From Nipponacmea schrenckii (taxonomy: Eukaryota > Mollusca > Gastropoda > Lottiidae): DNA of 64,000 bases. The notes beneath the pieces were generated by a model. That model saw only the letters and a program-made list of their open reading frames with translations, was not told the DNA's origin and made no database searches. The translations under genes and the position numbers were made by a program. Each line of letters opens with the position of its first letter. Position 1 is the stretch's first letter. The stretch covers positions 19,330,317 to 19,394,316 of the forward strand of contig CM060202.1 in the NCBI GenBank assembly GCA_030562195.1, written 5' to 3'. This document shows, in pieces, positions 1-13,500 of the stretch.

Positions 1-867
1 TAAATATGATGACTGTAAATCCACAGTCGAGAAAATGTTGTGTCTATTTTATTGGATGATTTGTTAATTTTTTCAATCTGAATCTCAGTAAAATAGTTAT
101 TAATATTTTCTTGTACCCATTGTATTAAAGTTCCAACACAAATCTCTCCTTTTTCTAAACTCTGCATACATTCATTCAAGTCATCATTTAATCGGCGACT
201 GCTCTCTCGTGTTGTGTTTTCAGTACGGAGAAAAGTTTCTGGATAAACTGCTGGATATTCATGAGGTAGATGAACAACTAATTCTACAGGGTATTTCTAT
301 AAAAGATCAATATAATATAATAACAGCATGCTAATCATCTATATACATTTAAAGTTTTCAGCAGCAAACAACCATTAATAAATCTCTATGGCAGTCAAAA
401 TTAAAGATAGAAAAATGTTATGGTTAGGGCAGAATTTCAGTTTTATTCTTCACGATTTGGGCATTTGTAAACAAACATTTGCACTTGGCAATTCTATCAA
501 CTTGAATTTCTTACAATATCTACGAAAAAATGTGATTTAATGTATTTTAATTTGATTTACAATCATGTAGCAGGGAGGGGGTCTTAACATGCTCCCTTTA
601 CTAGGGGTTAGGGTGGTTGAAAAGTAGCAAGTTAGGGTGAAAGCTAAAATCTCATACCTCAGTTGTTATATAAACTGTAAATCCAATTCTACTTTCCAGA
701 TTATCTAGAAGTATATCTCCATCAACATAGGCCTGAACTTCTTGGACAGCATATTCATCATCAAGTACAAACTCTCCTCTCTGTGGAAACATACTCTTTA
801 ACATTTCTACCTCAGCTAGCTGTAATTCCAACATTTCTTTAATATCTATCTCTTCCTCTTTTTCCAT
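1..867 (-). CDS. RWDD2: RWD domain-containing protein 2-like (partial, 3' end off window)
   Basis: Two coding exons are visible: 867-658 (ATG at 867-865, 70 codons) and 296-1, continuing past the left edge. They are joined by a GT-AG intron (657-297) in phase 0. The N-terminus (MEKEEEIDIKEMLELQLAEV, then EMLKSMFP) is the RWD-domain start typical of RWDD2A/B. Exon 2 carries VELVVHLPHEYPAVYP, the YPxxxP signature of RWD folds, and then reaches FSRLWIYSHHI, which resembles the start of the DUF1115 domain that follows RWD in this family. An upstream in-frame TTG is not a start. RWD folds are protein-interaction modules; the molecular role of RWDD2 is not established. The gene lies head-to-head with the Mis18 gene, 548 bp apart. 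Confidence 0.85.
297..657 (-). other. RWDD2 intron
   Basis: AT-rich intron with donor GTATGAG at 657-651 and acceptor TTTATAG ending at 297. It contains no recognisable gene or repeat. Confidence 0.7.
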
Positions 868-1415
868 TCTCAACAACAACGTGTTCTCAATATTAGTTTC
901 GTTGGTTACTATTGTTCAAGGAAGGCACTAACTGACTGAGTAAAGATAATCCTAGAAAAACAATAATGCCCATTGATTAACAATTTATTAATCCATATGA
1001 ATAAATATAGTAATTAGAAGTTATTCCAGTAGAAATGAAATGAGCTTCTCTTGGGTTTTATTATTAGTTTGGTCAGTGTCATTCATAGGATGAGCAGGAA
1101 AACTAAAATATTAAATAAACCTCAATGTGTTCAATAATGTTTAAATGTTTACAACCTTCACCAATCTATCACGTGACTGACACGTGGTAATATTAGTCTC
1201 AATTGCTTACTCGGATTTCGTAGTAGTTGTTTTTTTCCCAGGCTTTAGCTACTTATGAAGAAAATAAATCTATACATCACATTTTTTTATGATAAAATTA
1301 TATTTTTTTCATTCCATAATGGGATGAAAAAATTAACTATTCAATATATATACGAAGCTACAATCAGCAGACTTTTTCATGGCGGCCAAAATAAATTTTT
1401 AAATAGACATTACAA
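868..1415. promoter_or_regulatory. Shared promoter interval of the RWDD2 and MIS18 genes
   Basis: This is a 548-bp interval between two divergent start codons. It holds two CACGTG E-boxes at 1170-1175 and 1181-1186, 11 bp apart and therefore on about the same helical face. An ATGGCGGC motif at 1379-1386 resembles the YY1 site common at metazoan housekeeping promoters and lies just upstream of the Mis18 ATG at 1416. Transcription start sites cannot be read from sequence, so a bidirectional promoter is inferred from spacing and motifs. Confidence 0.5.
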
Positions 1416-3147
1416 ATGGATACTTCACCTCCATTACGAGAAAAAAAGGATTCGTTTCACGACCTTCCTATAGTTTTTCAGTGTGAACACTGTCGCACAA
1501 TCGTTGGAGATTCATTCGCTTCTGTCTCATCAAACAGCACCCTAAAAATGGTGACGCTTGACAGTGAGTTTTTTCCCTCCTCAATTTCATACTCTTCTTT
1601 TTTCCCCCTCAATTTCATACTCTTCTTTAGGCCTAATTCTTCTTCCAAATCTTGTATCACTAAACACGAAAGTAGACACTGATCACTAATACTGTGGTGT
1701 GCACTACAGATCTTAGTATGTGTTTGATCAACTGACAATAAACCCGTTTTCTATAAAAAGTGCCAAGAACAAGGAGAAAGTACCTCACACTCACATCCTC
1801 TTTGCCATATGGGAGCACCTCAGCACTTCAGATATCACCTAAAACCTTAATAAGAAGAGTTAAATAGGAAATTAATAAAGAGACCTTACCTGTGCATGTA
1901 AATTGGTCTAATTGCTGACCTCTATCAGGGCAAGATGCATAAGGGTCAAACTGGAGAAGATCCTGTATTAAAAAGTCCACCATGAGCAATTCTTAAAAGT
2001 TTTAAGACAATAAAGCTTTGGGTAGCCTACTTTATGAATTATCTGATTTTTTTGTTTTAGGAGTTACAAAGAAAGTTCGAATACGAGACAAACTTGTTTC
2101 TTCTTCTCATACAACAGATCTTGGAAGGTAGAATAAGAAGTGAATTTATTCTGTCATTTAGGTATTAGATAGATAGATACCTGTAAATCAAAAACTTGGA
2201 AAGTTCTAAAATTTGTAGTTAAAACGTAATTAAATAGAATTGAAATTGTTAACTCAACATCCCTTTCAAATAATTTTTGAACTGGGTTATGGTTAGTTTT
2301 CAACCTCTGAAATTATAAATTAAATCTTAAAGGAATTCATTACTAATGATATTTTTTTTTCAGTTCTTACAACCCTTTAGCATGTGAAACATGTAATTCT
2401 GATTTAGGAAGAATTTACAGAACAACAACATTTCATTTAGATGAATTAAGAGATCGGTTTAGTTTATATATTGATAGGCTTAGTTGGTAGGTAAATTTAT
2501 CTTCGTTTAGAGAACTAAGTAGCCTATTCTTAGCTAATATTACTAAATATACTAGATACAATGAGGCTGAGTAGGGATTTTGTCTTTGAATTATTCATAT
2601 GGTCACTGGACTAATATTGCCCTAGTATATTAATCTTTTAAATGATAACTACTTCAGCTATCAGTTTGGTAGTGAAGAACAAAAAGCATCACTGAGTTCA
2701 ACAGCCATACCTTCAGTACATTATCTTCAACAACAAATCATCAAAGTAAGTAAACTGTTTGATATTTAGAAAGAAACACTGTGTTAATGACAGTGATCAA
2801 CCCCAATATTTCGTTAGTAATATATATTATTGACCTGTCGTTTGAAGTTTCAGAAAAATGCCTTTTGCAGAAACACTTCTGAAGTTGATGATCAAATATT
2901 TTTCAATTACTTATCCAAAGTGTATCTAATTTATCATAGTGATAAGAGGAAATATCTATTCCTTGAAGCGATTTTGAAAGGGTCAAATTTGCAGAACTTA
3001 TTGGTTTTATGTGATAATTGGCATTACATAGAATTTCTGGTAATATTATGTTTGATTTTTTTGTCATTAAAGTTACAAGCTGTGTCAGTGTCTTTAAATG
3101 GGAGATTAATGGAATTAGAGGATCGTTTTAAAGAAGATTCTAGTTGA
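1416..3147 (+). CDS. MIS18A: Mis18-type kinetochore protein (MIS18A-like)
   Basis: Five coding exons: 1416-1563, 2061-2127, 2364-2486, 2658-2745 and 3073-3147. All phases close, giving about 166 aa. The Mis18/Yippee-like domain is clear. The first zinc pair is in exon 1 (FQCEHCRTIVGDSFA, residues about 22-36); exon 2 gives VTKKVRIRDKLVSS; the second pair is in exon 3 (NPLACETCNSDLGRIYRTTT). The C-terminus is a short amphipathic helix (LNGRLMELEDRF), consistent with the coiled coil used for Mis18 oligomerisation. In animals the Mis18 complex licenses centromeres for CENP-A deposition after mitosis. It is shorter than human MIS18A (233 aa), lacking most of the N-terminal tail. OIP5/MIS18B is a paralogue of the same fold, so the A/B assignment is less certain than the family. 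A likely poly(A) signal AATAAA lies near 3458. Confidence 0.85.
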
Positions 3148-4511
3148 AATAATAGAAAAATGGTGTTGACTATGATAAAACTATTTTTAAGAATAATACT
3201 TGGTTTAGGAGGCTAGAATTGTGTATCGTTCCGATTTACTGTTTCATGTACCTATATGTTTATAAACATGACATTCCGATGAGAAGTCTGACTAAAGAAA
3301 AATATGACTTTTTTAGAGTAAAATCAAGGAAACTAATTGATTATTGGTGTTAATTATGAATTATCAATGTACAGTTGAACCCGGAGTTTCATAGGACTGA
3401 CAGATATGTTTGTTGAATTTCGTTATATCTAATTACATGTAAAATCAGGTGTAACAAATAAATGTTCTTGAAATAATTTGTACTGTATATTATTCATAGA
3501 ACCCATAATTAAATGAAAAAACAATGTGAAAAGAAACTGAACCCAAACTCGCTGCCGGCCCTATGACAGTTCAGGCACTGAAGATACCATGTGAATGGCG
3601 CTGTGGAATTCCTGCTGTCATTTCTCAGTCATCATTATATCCTGGAACCATTCAATTGAAAATAGCTCTTGGGGAAACAAAAATCTGTTGTTATAAGCGA
3701 ATTTTCACTATAGCCATTACTTTATAACTGTTCTTGTGAAGGAATTTAACGTTAGTGAAGGTCGGGATTTCGGAAGCTGCCGCTGTAGGCGGATTTTCAT
3801 TACAAGCCGAATCATTATATCCAGGTTCAACTGTATTCCAAAGTTTCATTTGATTCCAAACACACTTTATAAGTGAGTCCAAAACCAATATAAAAAAGGA
3901 AATTCATTTACAATAATGACAAAATTATGTACATTACATAATGTTCTGCCAGATAATTTTATTCAAAATCACAACAGCCAGTGGGCTATGTTACCTTGCT
4001 TGGCAAGCTATCATGATATTTTAATATACAAGTGCTAAATCTATTTGGAAGGAAAAGTTTGATTTAAATAAATTCATTTTTAAAAATGAAATTTGGATTG
4101 TTCTCTTCTCTCATTTAGACATGAGATAGATATATTGTTTTCAGTTCAATAATTGAATATATATTAATAAATAATTAACTGATATGATTGAATTTGTTGA
4201 TATTAATATGACCCAAGTTAATAATAATATAGATCCCAACAAAACATAACCTTATTCCAAACGTTGATTAAAAGTTTTATAGGCCTTGTACCAAAGCAAG
4301 CAAATGCTATGTAGTTAAACAAATCTTTCTGATTATCTTTCTGATTTTCTCATTGATTACATTGACAGCCCATGATGATCAAAATTAATTATTAATTGAT
4401 TAATTAACATCGTCTGACATTGTGTTCTGACATAGGAATTAATAGTGGTCTGGGAGATTTAAATAATAACTGATTGCCTCCCTTTAACAGTGCATTAAGA
4501 AGATATCAGAA
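3148..4511. other. MIS18-ZCCHC10 intergenic region
   Basis: About 1.36 kb of AT-rich DNA. It holds the Mis18 3' UTR (AATAAA near 3458) and the presumed ZCCHC10 promoter. The stretch 3540-3840 is less AT-rich than its surroundings but shows no convincing ORF or repeat match within the window. Confidence 0.5.
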
Positions 4512-7500
4512 ATGGCGTCGACTGAACTGAAAAATGCTTTCTTCAGTAAATCGTAAGTATTTACACGTTTTGTGAATTTGAAATCGATCAATTGATACTT
4601 AACCCTTTCAGAACTCTTCTTAGTACGAATTTTAATTTGAGGATGATTGTAATTTTGGGTAAGATCAGACCTCTCAACCTAGAATTGGTGTCCACGTTTA
4701 GCCAACTTCCAACCCTTATTCCTGTAGGCCTATGATTAGTAATGCAGGTGTTTGGTTCCAACATGGAAGTGCATCTTTATAGTTCAGATGGGGCAATAAA
4801 CTGAGGCCCAATGTGTTTCATAGCACAGAATGTAGGTCTACAATTAAAAGATCCCTTGACGACAGTAAGTTGGAAATGGAAAAAGAGAAGACTAGCCTAA
4901 ATGCCAATAAATGATATATTGCTTCAGTCCTGGCAATACCTCCCTCATTGCCCATCTTCATTAGCCAATTATGGTAATTGCAGAAACGTAGCAAGTAAAA
5001 CACTATTCATTTCCTTTTGTAAAGAAACACTTACACTTTATACATTCCTCAGAAAAAATCAATTTTTAAAGATTTTTTTTATGTGAAATGGAAAATCAGC
5101 TTCAAAACAGTTTTTGACTGGGTATTGATTCTATTGAATGAAAATTTACACTGATATTAATGTTGAAGTTGTTACTGAACTACTTGAATGAATGAGAATG
5201 AAGTCAATAAGTGAAAATTTGAAAGGCTGTCAACAAATAAAGACTCGAACTCAGATTAAGATTAGTAGGCCTACAAGTTTCATATAGATTTTCAGCTTTC
5301 TAGCAGAAATTACTGTTACTCTTGTGAGTCAATAAAGCAATTAGTATACCAGTAGATGTTGTAATAGTCAGCTATTGAAATGGCTGCTTGTTATAGTGTT
5401 GAAACAATTAATTGGTTAACCATTACGGGTAAAAATTCACTGGTAACTTGGTCTGATTTGAGATTATCAGTTAACCCAATTTTATTACAAGTTGAAGAGT
5501 GCAGTTTTGACAGTAATTATATAAACACCTGTCGCAAGAATTAAATTTTTTTGTGTTCAATGATGTTATCTAGCCTTCGATGTACTGAGGTTCAAGTAAT
5601 CTAATGTCTGCCTAGATAAGTTAGTGTGTTGAGTTTTACTGACAATTCCTGGGAACTGGTCTAAAGTCAATCTTCTTAGTTACTCATTTTCACTTCCTGC
5701 AGTTTAGTTACATTACTGCTGCACATCTTGCCATTTTGATCTTTAGTAACTAACCAAGTGAAAAAAAAGGTTATTTCCGTAGGTTACAAAAAAGGACTAA
5801 CCTTTTAACACAAACTTGTAATGAGCTTCTTACAGTGTTGTCACTAATTTTTAGAATAGATGGTTGTAATAAAATAATAGGATCCAAACCTTAGTTATGA
5901 AACAAGTGTAGTTGACAATAAAATAGACGATTTTTTTAGATAACACTTGCTTATATGAGCAAGAGCTGAAAGGGCATGGATTCCATGTGGTTTTCTTATT
6001 GGAGTTTCATTTTCCATATATTTTATATTCTGTTAAGTCAATTCATATTTATTTTGCTAACGCATAATATGCATGTTATTTGAGTGTGATTTCCTACACT
6101 GTACATATGGGATTTGGTATTGTTACTTATAAAGACAGCTGGTCTGGATACTTGGTGCCAATATTAGTATTTAACTATAGATACTTGGTGCCAATATTAG
6201 TATTTAACTATAGATACTTGGTGCCAATATTAGTATTTAACTATAGATACTTGGTGCCAATATTAGTATTTAACTATAGATACTTGGTGCCAATATTAGT
6301 ATTTAACTATAGATACTTGGTGCCAATATTAGTATTTAACTATTGCCAATATTAGTATTTAACTATAGATACTTGGTGCCAATATTAGTATTTAACTATA
6401 GATACTTGGTGCCAATATTAGTATTTAACTATAGATACTTGGTGCCAATATTAGTATTTAACTATAGATACTTGGCCTAGTGACTGTATGAAGTTGATTT
6501 TTTTTAAAATTTGATGTTCAAAGGTAAATTTATTTAGTCAATTTTAAGACCTTTATAATCCAATGTTTATTTTCCTTAAAATTAACAAAAAAACAAAAAG
6601 AAATTTCTGCTGTGCTATTATCAAACTTTCACATGTAAATTTTCGTAGCAACAAAATAAAAAAATTAATTTCTCTTCTAAAAGAGTTGAAATTTACTCCA
6701 GTTTCTTTTTTACAGTGAATATGAATAATCTGTAATAAAAGAGGTGTGCAATATTGAATCATTACAAATTGGAAGTGAAGAAGATTAGATGCCAGATCTC
6801 TGTACGTGATATACCAGTAGGAATACTGTCAGAGACATCATTTATTCATAATTGAGTCTCATTTTGGCATCATTTTTTCTTTATGAAAGGATTGATCATA
6901 ACGATTATTCAAATTGTGTTCGTCTAATCTTACAATTTGTATTCAGAAGGAAGGGTAGAGAATTGCCAGTAGAGATTAGTAGAGTAATTTCTCTCTATTT
7001 GAAGTGAGTTAATGTCAAGTGAGTAACAGATTACTGGCAACATTAGCAATCATTTACATTTCCTTTGATTCAATTTATTTCTATCAATTTTCTCTTGGCT
7101 CAAAGCTTGTAGTTTACACTTATATAGAGCTTGATTTTAAAACCAGTGTTTGTTGTTCCTTTTTTCCTACGGATTTAAATACATGGATTTGTTGTAGGCC
7201 TATATCAAAGTATGTAACATATTCTGATAAAATTGATTTCAGGATAGTGCTTGTTAGATAAATAAGACAACTATAACCTTTCTTTAATTTTTAGCAATGT
7301 TTCAATGCTCATACAGGAATCTTTATCAAGCAAGACAATAAGCTCTGAAAATTAAAGAGAAGTAGTATATCCATAATAGTGTTCTTATTTATCTTATGTT
7401 CTATCTACTTCTAAATATCATTTAAATACGATACATGCCTTTTGGAATTTCATCATGTTTTTTTTTACTTTGCATCTGAGAATTTTAGTTCTGTAACAAA

Positions 7501-10500
7501 CCTTCTTAGAAGTTGTTTTCTGTGAGATATAAGCTTACCTAAGATCTAACAAAGTCTTCTTTTAATTTGAGTTCAGCTTAGATTAATGTCATCAATATCA
7601 TGATTATAAACATGATAAATATTTAAAAGAAAGAGTAACTAAAGAATTCACACTAAATGTAATGATTTTGTAATTTTCTATTCAATGAAACAGTTGCAAT
7701 AACTTCTGTTTATCAAGTTTTTCTCTTGGAAATTTAATTTAACTTTTCAGGATATGTTTTCAGTTTAACAGTTTGATCTACTTTCATTAAGTTACAGGAA
7801 TTCGAGTGAATCAAAGTAGATTTTGAAGAGATTTTTTCCTGGTTTAACTTCACATCAGCTCAGTGAACACATATTTGATGACCTGCTGAGATTTTTTACC
7901 CTAGTAATTGAATTTCTAAGTGAAAGTTCTGTTTTATGATATGTTTCACTCTTTGACATTTAAAGTAGAATCCCATTTTTTTGGTGATAGCTTTTGTTCT
8001 GCCTTCTTATATTGGGAGATGGCATTTATTTACTTTGTACATTTTGAAATATCTATATTAAGTTAAAACTAAGTGAAATGTGTTTAAAAGTTACAAGCAA
8101 ACACAATTTATTAAACAAGGATTATTTCCTATGTTGACAATTCCCTTCACAATATATTAATAATGAAATGTTGAAGAAAGGCACATAAGTGCAGTTTTAA
8201 ATTGTAGAAAAAATAGCTCTTCTCTCCTTTTGTTAACATTTAACTTTGATAAACTGCTGTAAATAGATTTAAAATTAAAGTTCAGTGGCACTGTTTTTAT
8301 CCCTGACAGCATTTATCAATCTATGCCACGTTTAAAATGTCTTGTATAGATGAAGATGTCATTTACTCTCCTGGCCATTGCAAATAATTTAGTAGGAAAT
8401 AAGTTGAAAATGAAAATTGGATAATTATAAGATTGAGATGTAATTGCTTAAAGCTTAGATTCGAGGCATGTAATTTGTGATTGTAAAACTATCAAGATTC
8501 CTGGAAATCTCATATTGGTTCCAGTGTTGGTGCAACTGTATGGTATCTAAGTTTAATTAAACATGAACTGTGTATTGTTAAAGAAAAAATGTCAGAATGC
8601 CCCTTGAGCTGATAGAACTCCTCAATTCCCATTGATTAAATTCGTGACATAATCTTAGTGAGAGAGAATTTAATGGCTTCATCTGCTCAACAATCTCAAT
8701 TGATTTCTAATAAAGAGACTTTTTATGATGCGGAAATTGTCTTAAATGTGTGATATAATGTGACAAGCGTGAGGGATTTGGTGGTCTTCTAACTCGTTGT
8801 TTTTATTGCAACTGTCATTTTGTTGTCTTTGATAAAGCTATCAGGTGGATTCTATTCTCTTCAAGTATCAGTGTATACCACTTTAGATATCAGTAATCAA
8901 TATTCAACTCAGATTTCTTGCCACTTGATTTCTCACAGTGTTTTAAAACACATTCCTCTTACAGGTAAGCTTTTTAACAAGTTTATTTATTTTGTCTCAA
9001 CAAATTTGATTTCATTTTGTTTGTTTTTTTTAGTGATCATGATCATGCTTTTAGATCATAATGAGTATTAGCTTAATTTTCTTTTCGCATCCTGTGTGCT
9101 ACTGGCTGCGCACGTTAAAGATCCCTCAACAGTTTGAAATTGCAAAAGAGTAGGCTCATGCTGCTGCCCTAGCAAAAATTCCCTCCTTGCACACTGCTTG
9201 GCACTGCCCGTCCTCATTAGCCCATAAGGTGCAGAAGAGTAGGATGTAAAACTCTATTCATTTCATTTCATTTCGTTTATCGTTTGCGCTAATATTAAGC
9301 AGATTGGTTACTGTTTCACATAAAATCTTGTTATCAATTTTGTCATAAGTTTGGTGTTTATTGAATTTCCCATTTTTTATAAATTGAAACCTAATCGTTG
9401 TTTTTTCATTGAAATTGATCATTAATATTTAAAATGTCATCAATAACTTGAGGATAGAATATACGGCAATTTAATGGCAAGCAATAATGGTCTTAGAAAA
9501 TTCATTAGATGAATATGAATTCTATAATTACTTTCAATTTCTGCTGTTTTTAATCATAAGATTTTTCATGCTAGATATTTTTGAAGGATAGATTTTTTTT
9601 TATGAAATCATAGCATGTCGAACCCTCAAGGAGAAGAAAATAAAGAGTATAATAAAACATTATGACAATGTTTTTGTATGTTTTTAGAAGTTTTGTTAAT
9701 ATTTGTGGAATTGTAAGAATCATAAACATCCTGATGAAAATTGAAATGGTACATATGCTTCCCCACTCCTCAATAAATATAATGTTTTGAAACCTGTTTA
9801 AATTCAAAATGTGACAAAAGTTAATGATGAAATGAACCAATAGGACTGTATTTGAATGTAACTTCTTGTTGGAATTTAAAAATTAATTTTATTTGATATA
9901 AACACGGAAAAAAATAAACAGAGTTAGGGAGAGTTTCATGCATTTTAAATGTATTTAGAGGTAGTCATGGTAACGATAATAAGAAAAAATTAGTTTTGTG
10001 CTAATGGTAATAAAGTGTTGGAAATTCAGCCATATCCCATTAGTGTGTGTAAGATGATGATTGGTTTCTATGTGAAATGAGAATTTTTAGGAGGTGGAGC
10101 AGACGGTTTGAAGAAATTTATTACAATCTTCTTGTCATCAGTAGTGAAGTAAGACCTGAAATATACTGCTGTGTTTTTTCTTTTATTTCTCTTACACTCA
10201 GTATGTGATACTCTTAGGAAAACATTGAAACATTTAAAAATCGTAAGTGGAAATTAACTATATTTGCATCTGATTTGAAGTTTTCTTTGGCTTGAATTAT
10301 CTTGTGGTATTTGATCTACTGGATTTATAGTATGACTTTTATTTGGTTTCAACACTTTATTTATTTATATCTGTGATAATTTTTTTAAAATCCATGGGAA
10401 ACATATCAATATGGTTTCTTATATATTTATATTGTCTTACTATTCACAAGGTAAAAGTTGAATATTGTGTAATCTGTCACAAGTTTCTGGTTTATATATC

Positions 10501-13500
10501 TTATCAAGACATGAACAATATTTCCTGAAAGTTAAGCTGATAATTTTCTGAAATAGGAGATAAAGCTTACTAATTTTTAGAGTTGAAATTCACTCAATAA
10601 TATATATTTAATTCTGAAGAAGTAGAGAGATCTTCGATGTTAAGACAGTAATTTTCCTCTGGAGATGATAAGGTCGGTAACTTTCAACAAGTTTTTAATC
10701 ACAGTCCTGATTGATGTGACAAGTTAGAAATGAGAAGACTGAAGAGACTAGCTGTTTTCAAAGACATTTTGATCTATGATCAAGATGTTGAAGTGCTTTA
10801 TTAGAATTTAAGTCCAAGATTTCGATTTTAGACTTAAATTTCTGCATGTATAACTTCCCATGGATAATTTGACAATTAAGTCCTCTTTATTGCCACACAA
10901 TGATAGTTTGATGAAGGAGATGTTTTACAGGGCATCAGAACAATACAATAAATGTTTGAATTTGTCTAAATTAGTACATATCTATACTATCTTAATTATA
11001 TAATTGTTACAATCCAGGTGTAAGTTCTCTAGATGTTAGAATCTAGGTGTTAGTTCTCTAGATTGTTAGAATCTAGGTGTAAGTTCTCTAGATTGTTAGA
11101 ATCTAGGTGTAAGTTCTCTAGATTGTTAGAATCTAGGTGTAAGTTCTCTAAATTGTTAGAATCTAGGTGTTAGTTCTCTAGATTGTTAGAATCTAGGTGT
11201 AAGTTCTCTAGATTGTTAGAATCTAGGTGTAAGTTATCTAGATTGTTAGAATCCAGTTGTAAGTTCTCTAGATTGTTAGAATCTAGGTGTAAGTTCTCTA
11301 GATTGTTAGAATCTAGGTGTAGTTTCTAGATTGTTAGAATCTAGGTGTAAGTTCTCTAGATTGTTAGAATCTAGGTGTAAGTTCTTAGATTGTTAGAATC
11401 TAGGGTTTTAAGTTCTCTAGATTGTTAGAATCTAGTTGTAAGTTCTCTAGATTGTTAGAATCTAGGTGTAAGTTATCTAGATTGTTAGAATCCAGTTGTA
11501 AGTTCTCTAGATTGTTAGAATCTAGGTGTAAGTTCTCTAGATTGTTAGAATCTAGGTGTAAGTTCTCTAGATTGTTAGAATCTAGGTGTAAGTTCTCTAG
11601 ATTGTTAGAATCTAGGTGTAAGTTCTCTAGATTGTTAGAATCTAGGTGTGAATTCTCTAGATTGTTAGAATCTGATTATACAATGTTGCTTTATATTGTA
11701 ATATAGAATTAACTCTTCTCTCTATTGCCCCGTAATTTCTAATACACATACATTAGACTCTTATCAAACAAGGAATCTTAGCGAAGAGTGATTTAGACAT
11801 TTGCCTGTCAGCAGTGGACTCTTATATAATAGCTAATTCTCACATGAAATAGAAGGCTGATTAAACAACCAATGACTACTGAATGATATTCTGATTTTTT
11901 AAAGGACTTAATTTTCGAGAGTGTTATCAGCACACACTTGCTGAAATTTCAACGTGTCAAAATTGAACAAGAAATATTTGTGAATTCTTTGTCATTTGGT
12001 GGCAGAAACCTTGCAAAAAAAACCCATCATTATCTTCTTGTTCATGGCTGACTTGATATCATGTAACATTTAAAGGTGACAGAAGTCTAATATTTCACAG
12101 ATATTAAAAAGAAGAAATCAATACAATCTTCAGTAGCAGTTTTTAAAGCTTTATTTTTATACGCCCACATATAATGTGGACGTATATTGCGGTTGACCCT
12201 GTCCGTCCGGACGTCTGTCCGTCCACAATTGCTTGTGGCCACAATAGAGACCACAGTTTTCATCGGATTACAATGAAACTTGGTATGTGTCTCTGTCATC
12301 ATAAAATCTCGGTTCCTTTCGAAAACCAGCTTTCTGACTTTTACTGTTGGTGATAGCCCTTTAGTGAAATTCGTCAAATCACTTGATTCCTTTTTTAGCG
12401 AAAATTCGTCAAATTCAGCTTTGGGCGCGATACAGGCCACATTTTTGTCCAATCTTTTCGAAACTTGGTATGTGTCTCTATCATCATATAATCTCGGTTC
12501 CTTTCGAAAACCAGCTTTCTGCCTTTTACGGTCGGTGAGTTATGCCCTCTTTTTTAGCGAAACTTCGTCAAATTCAGCTTGTGGGTGCGATACAGGCCAC
12601 AATTTTTTTCTGATCTTTTCGAAACTTGGTAGGTGTCTTTGTCATCATAAAATCTCGGTTCCTTTCGAAAATCAGCATTCTGACTTTTACGGTTGGTGAG
12701 TTATGCCCCCTTTCTTAGTGAGAATTCGTCAAATTCAGCTTGTGGGTGTGATACAGGCTACAATGTTTATTTAAACATTTTATATGCCCACATATAATGT
12801 GGACATATATTGCGGTTGACCCTGTCTGTCCGGACGTCCGTCCGTCCCTCCACAATTGCTTGTGGCCACAATAGAGACCACAGTTTTCATCGGATTTAAA
12901 TGAAACTTGGTATGCTTGTTCATATTGATGAGATCTTGGATGGGTTCGAATTTCATGAAATTTCGATCATTGGTTCCTGGCTTTCTGACTTTTTTGCTGC
13001 TGGTGTTTTGCTCACCAATAAAAATTTGCTGCTGGTGCTGCCTTTTGGGCGTCCGCTCGTTAGTTTGTTTTTTCGGATTTTTACTTTTGGGGCTTAATAC
13101 TGTCTTTAAAAACGCCCCGTCATAAATTTGTCAACCCTGTGGAGAGTATAAAGTTAAAATTGAATATATCTAAGTTTGACAAACTAATTGGCAAGTGTAC
13201 ATTTTGGTTTGCTTGAAATGATTTCTTACTAAGTGGTAACCCTCGAATGTTTGTGGATAATTTTCTTTCTGATGATACTCCAGAGGCAATCTGTGCTAAT
13301 ATTGGTATATAATTTGTACTGTAACCAGACTGTAAAATTAGGCATACTAATTGCATCATGTAAACAATACAACTGGCACCAGTCCAAGATGTTTGCCACT
13401 GATGAAAGAAACTGGAATACAAACCTTAATTGCTGAATGATGTTTTAGAAGAAAATCAATTGAAACTGTTATTTATTCAGTGTGGAATTGCAAGGTTTGA

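Noticed and set aside
6080..6355. 91-codon open frame with repeated YLVPILVFNYR
   Set aside because: It is the 33-bp minisatellite read in frame; it lies in the ZCCHC10 intron, and the same array continues past the stop with a register break.
11021..11672. CRISPR-like regularly spaced repeats
   Set aside because: The units are contiguous tandem copies without unique spacers, in a eukaryotic intron.
11422..11706. 94-codon open frame with repeated LLESRCKFSR
   Set aside because: It is the 30-bp minisatellite read in frame, with no context of a gene.
12087..12699. Overlapping open frames of 121 and 139 codons on opposite strands
   Set aside because: Both run through the composite repeat and repeat its units; they carry no recognised domain.
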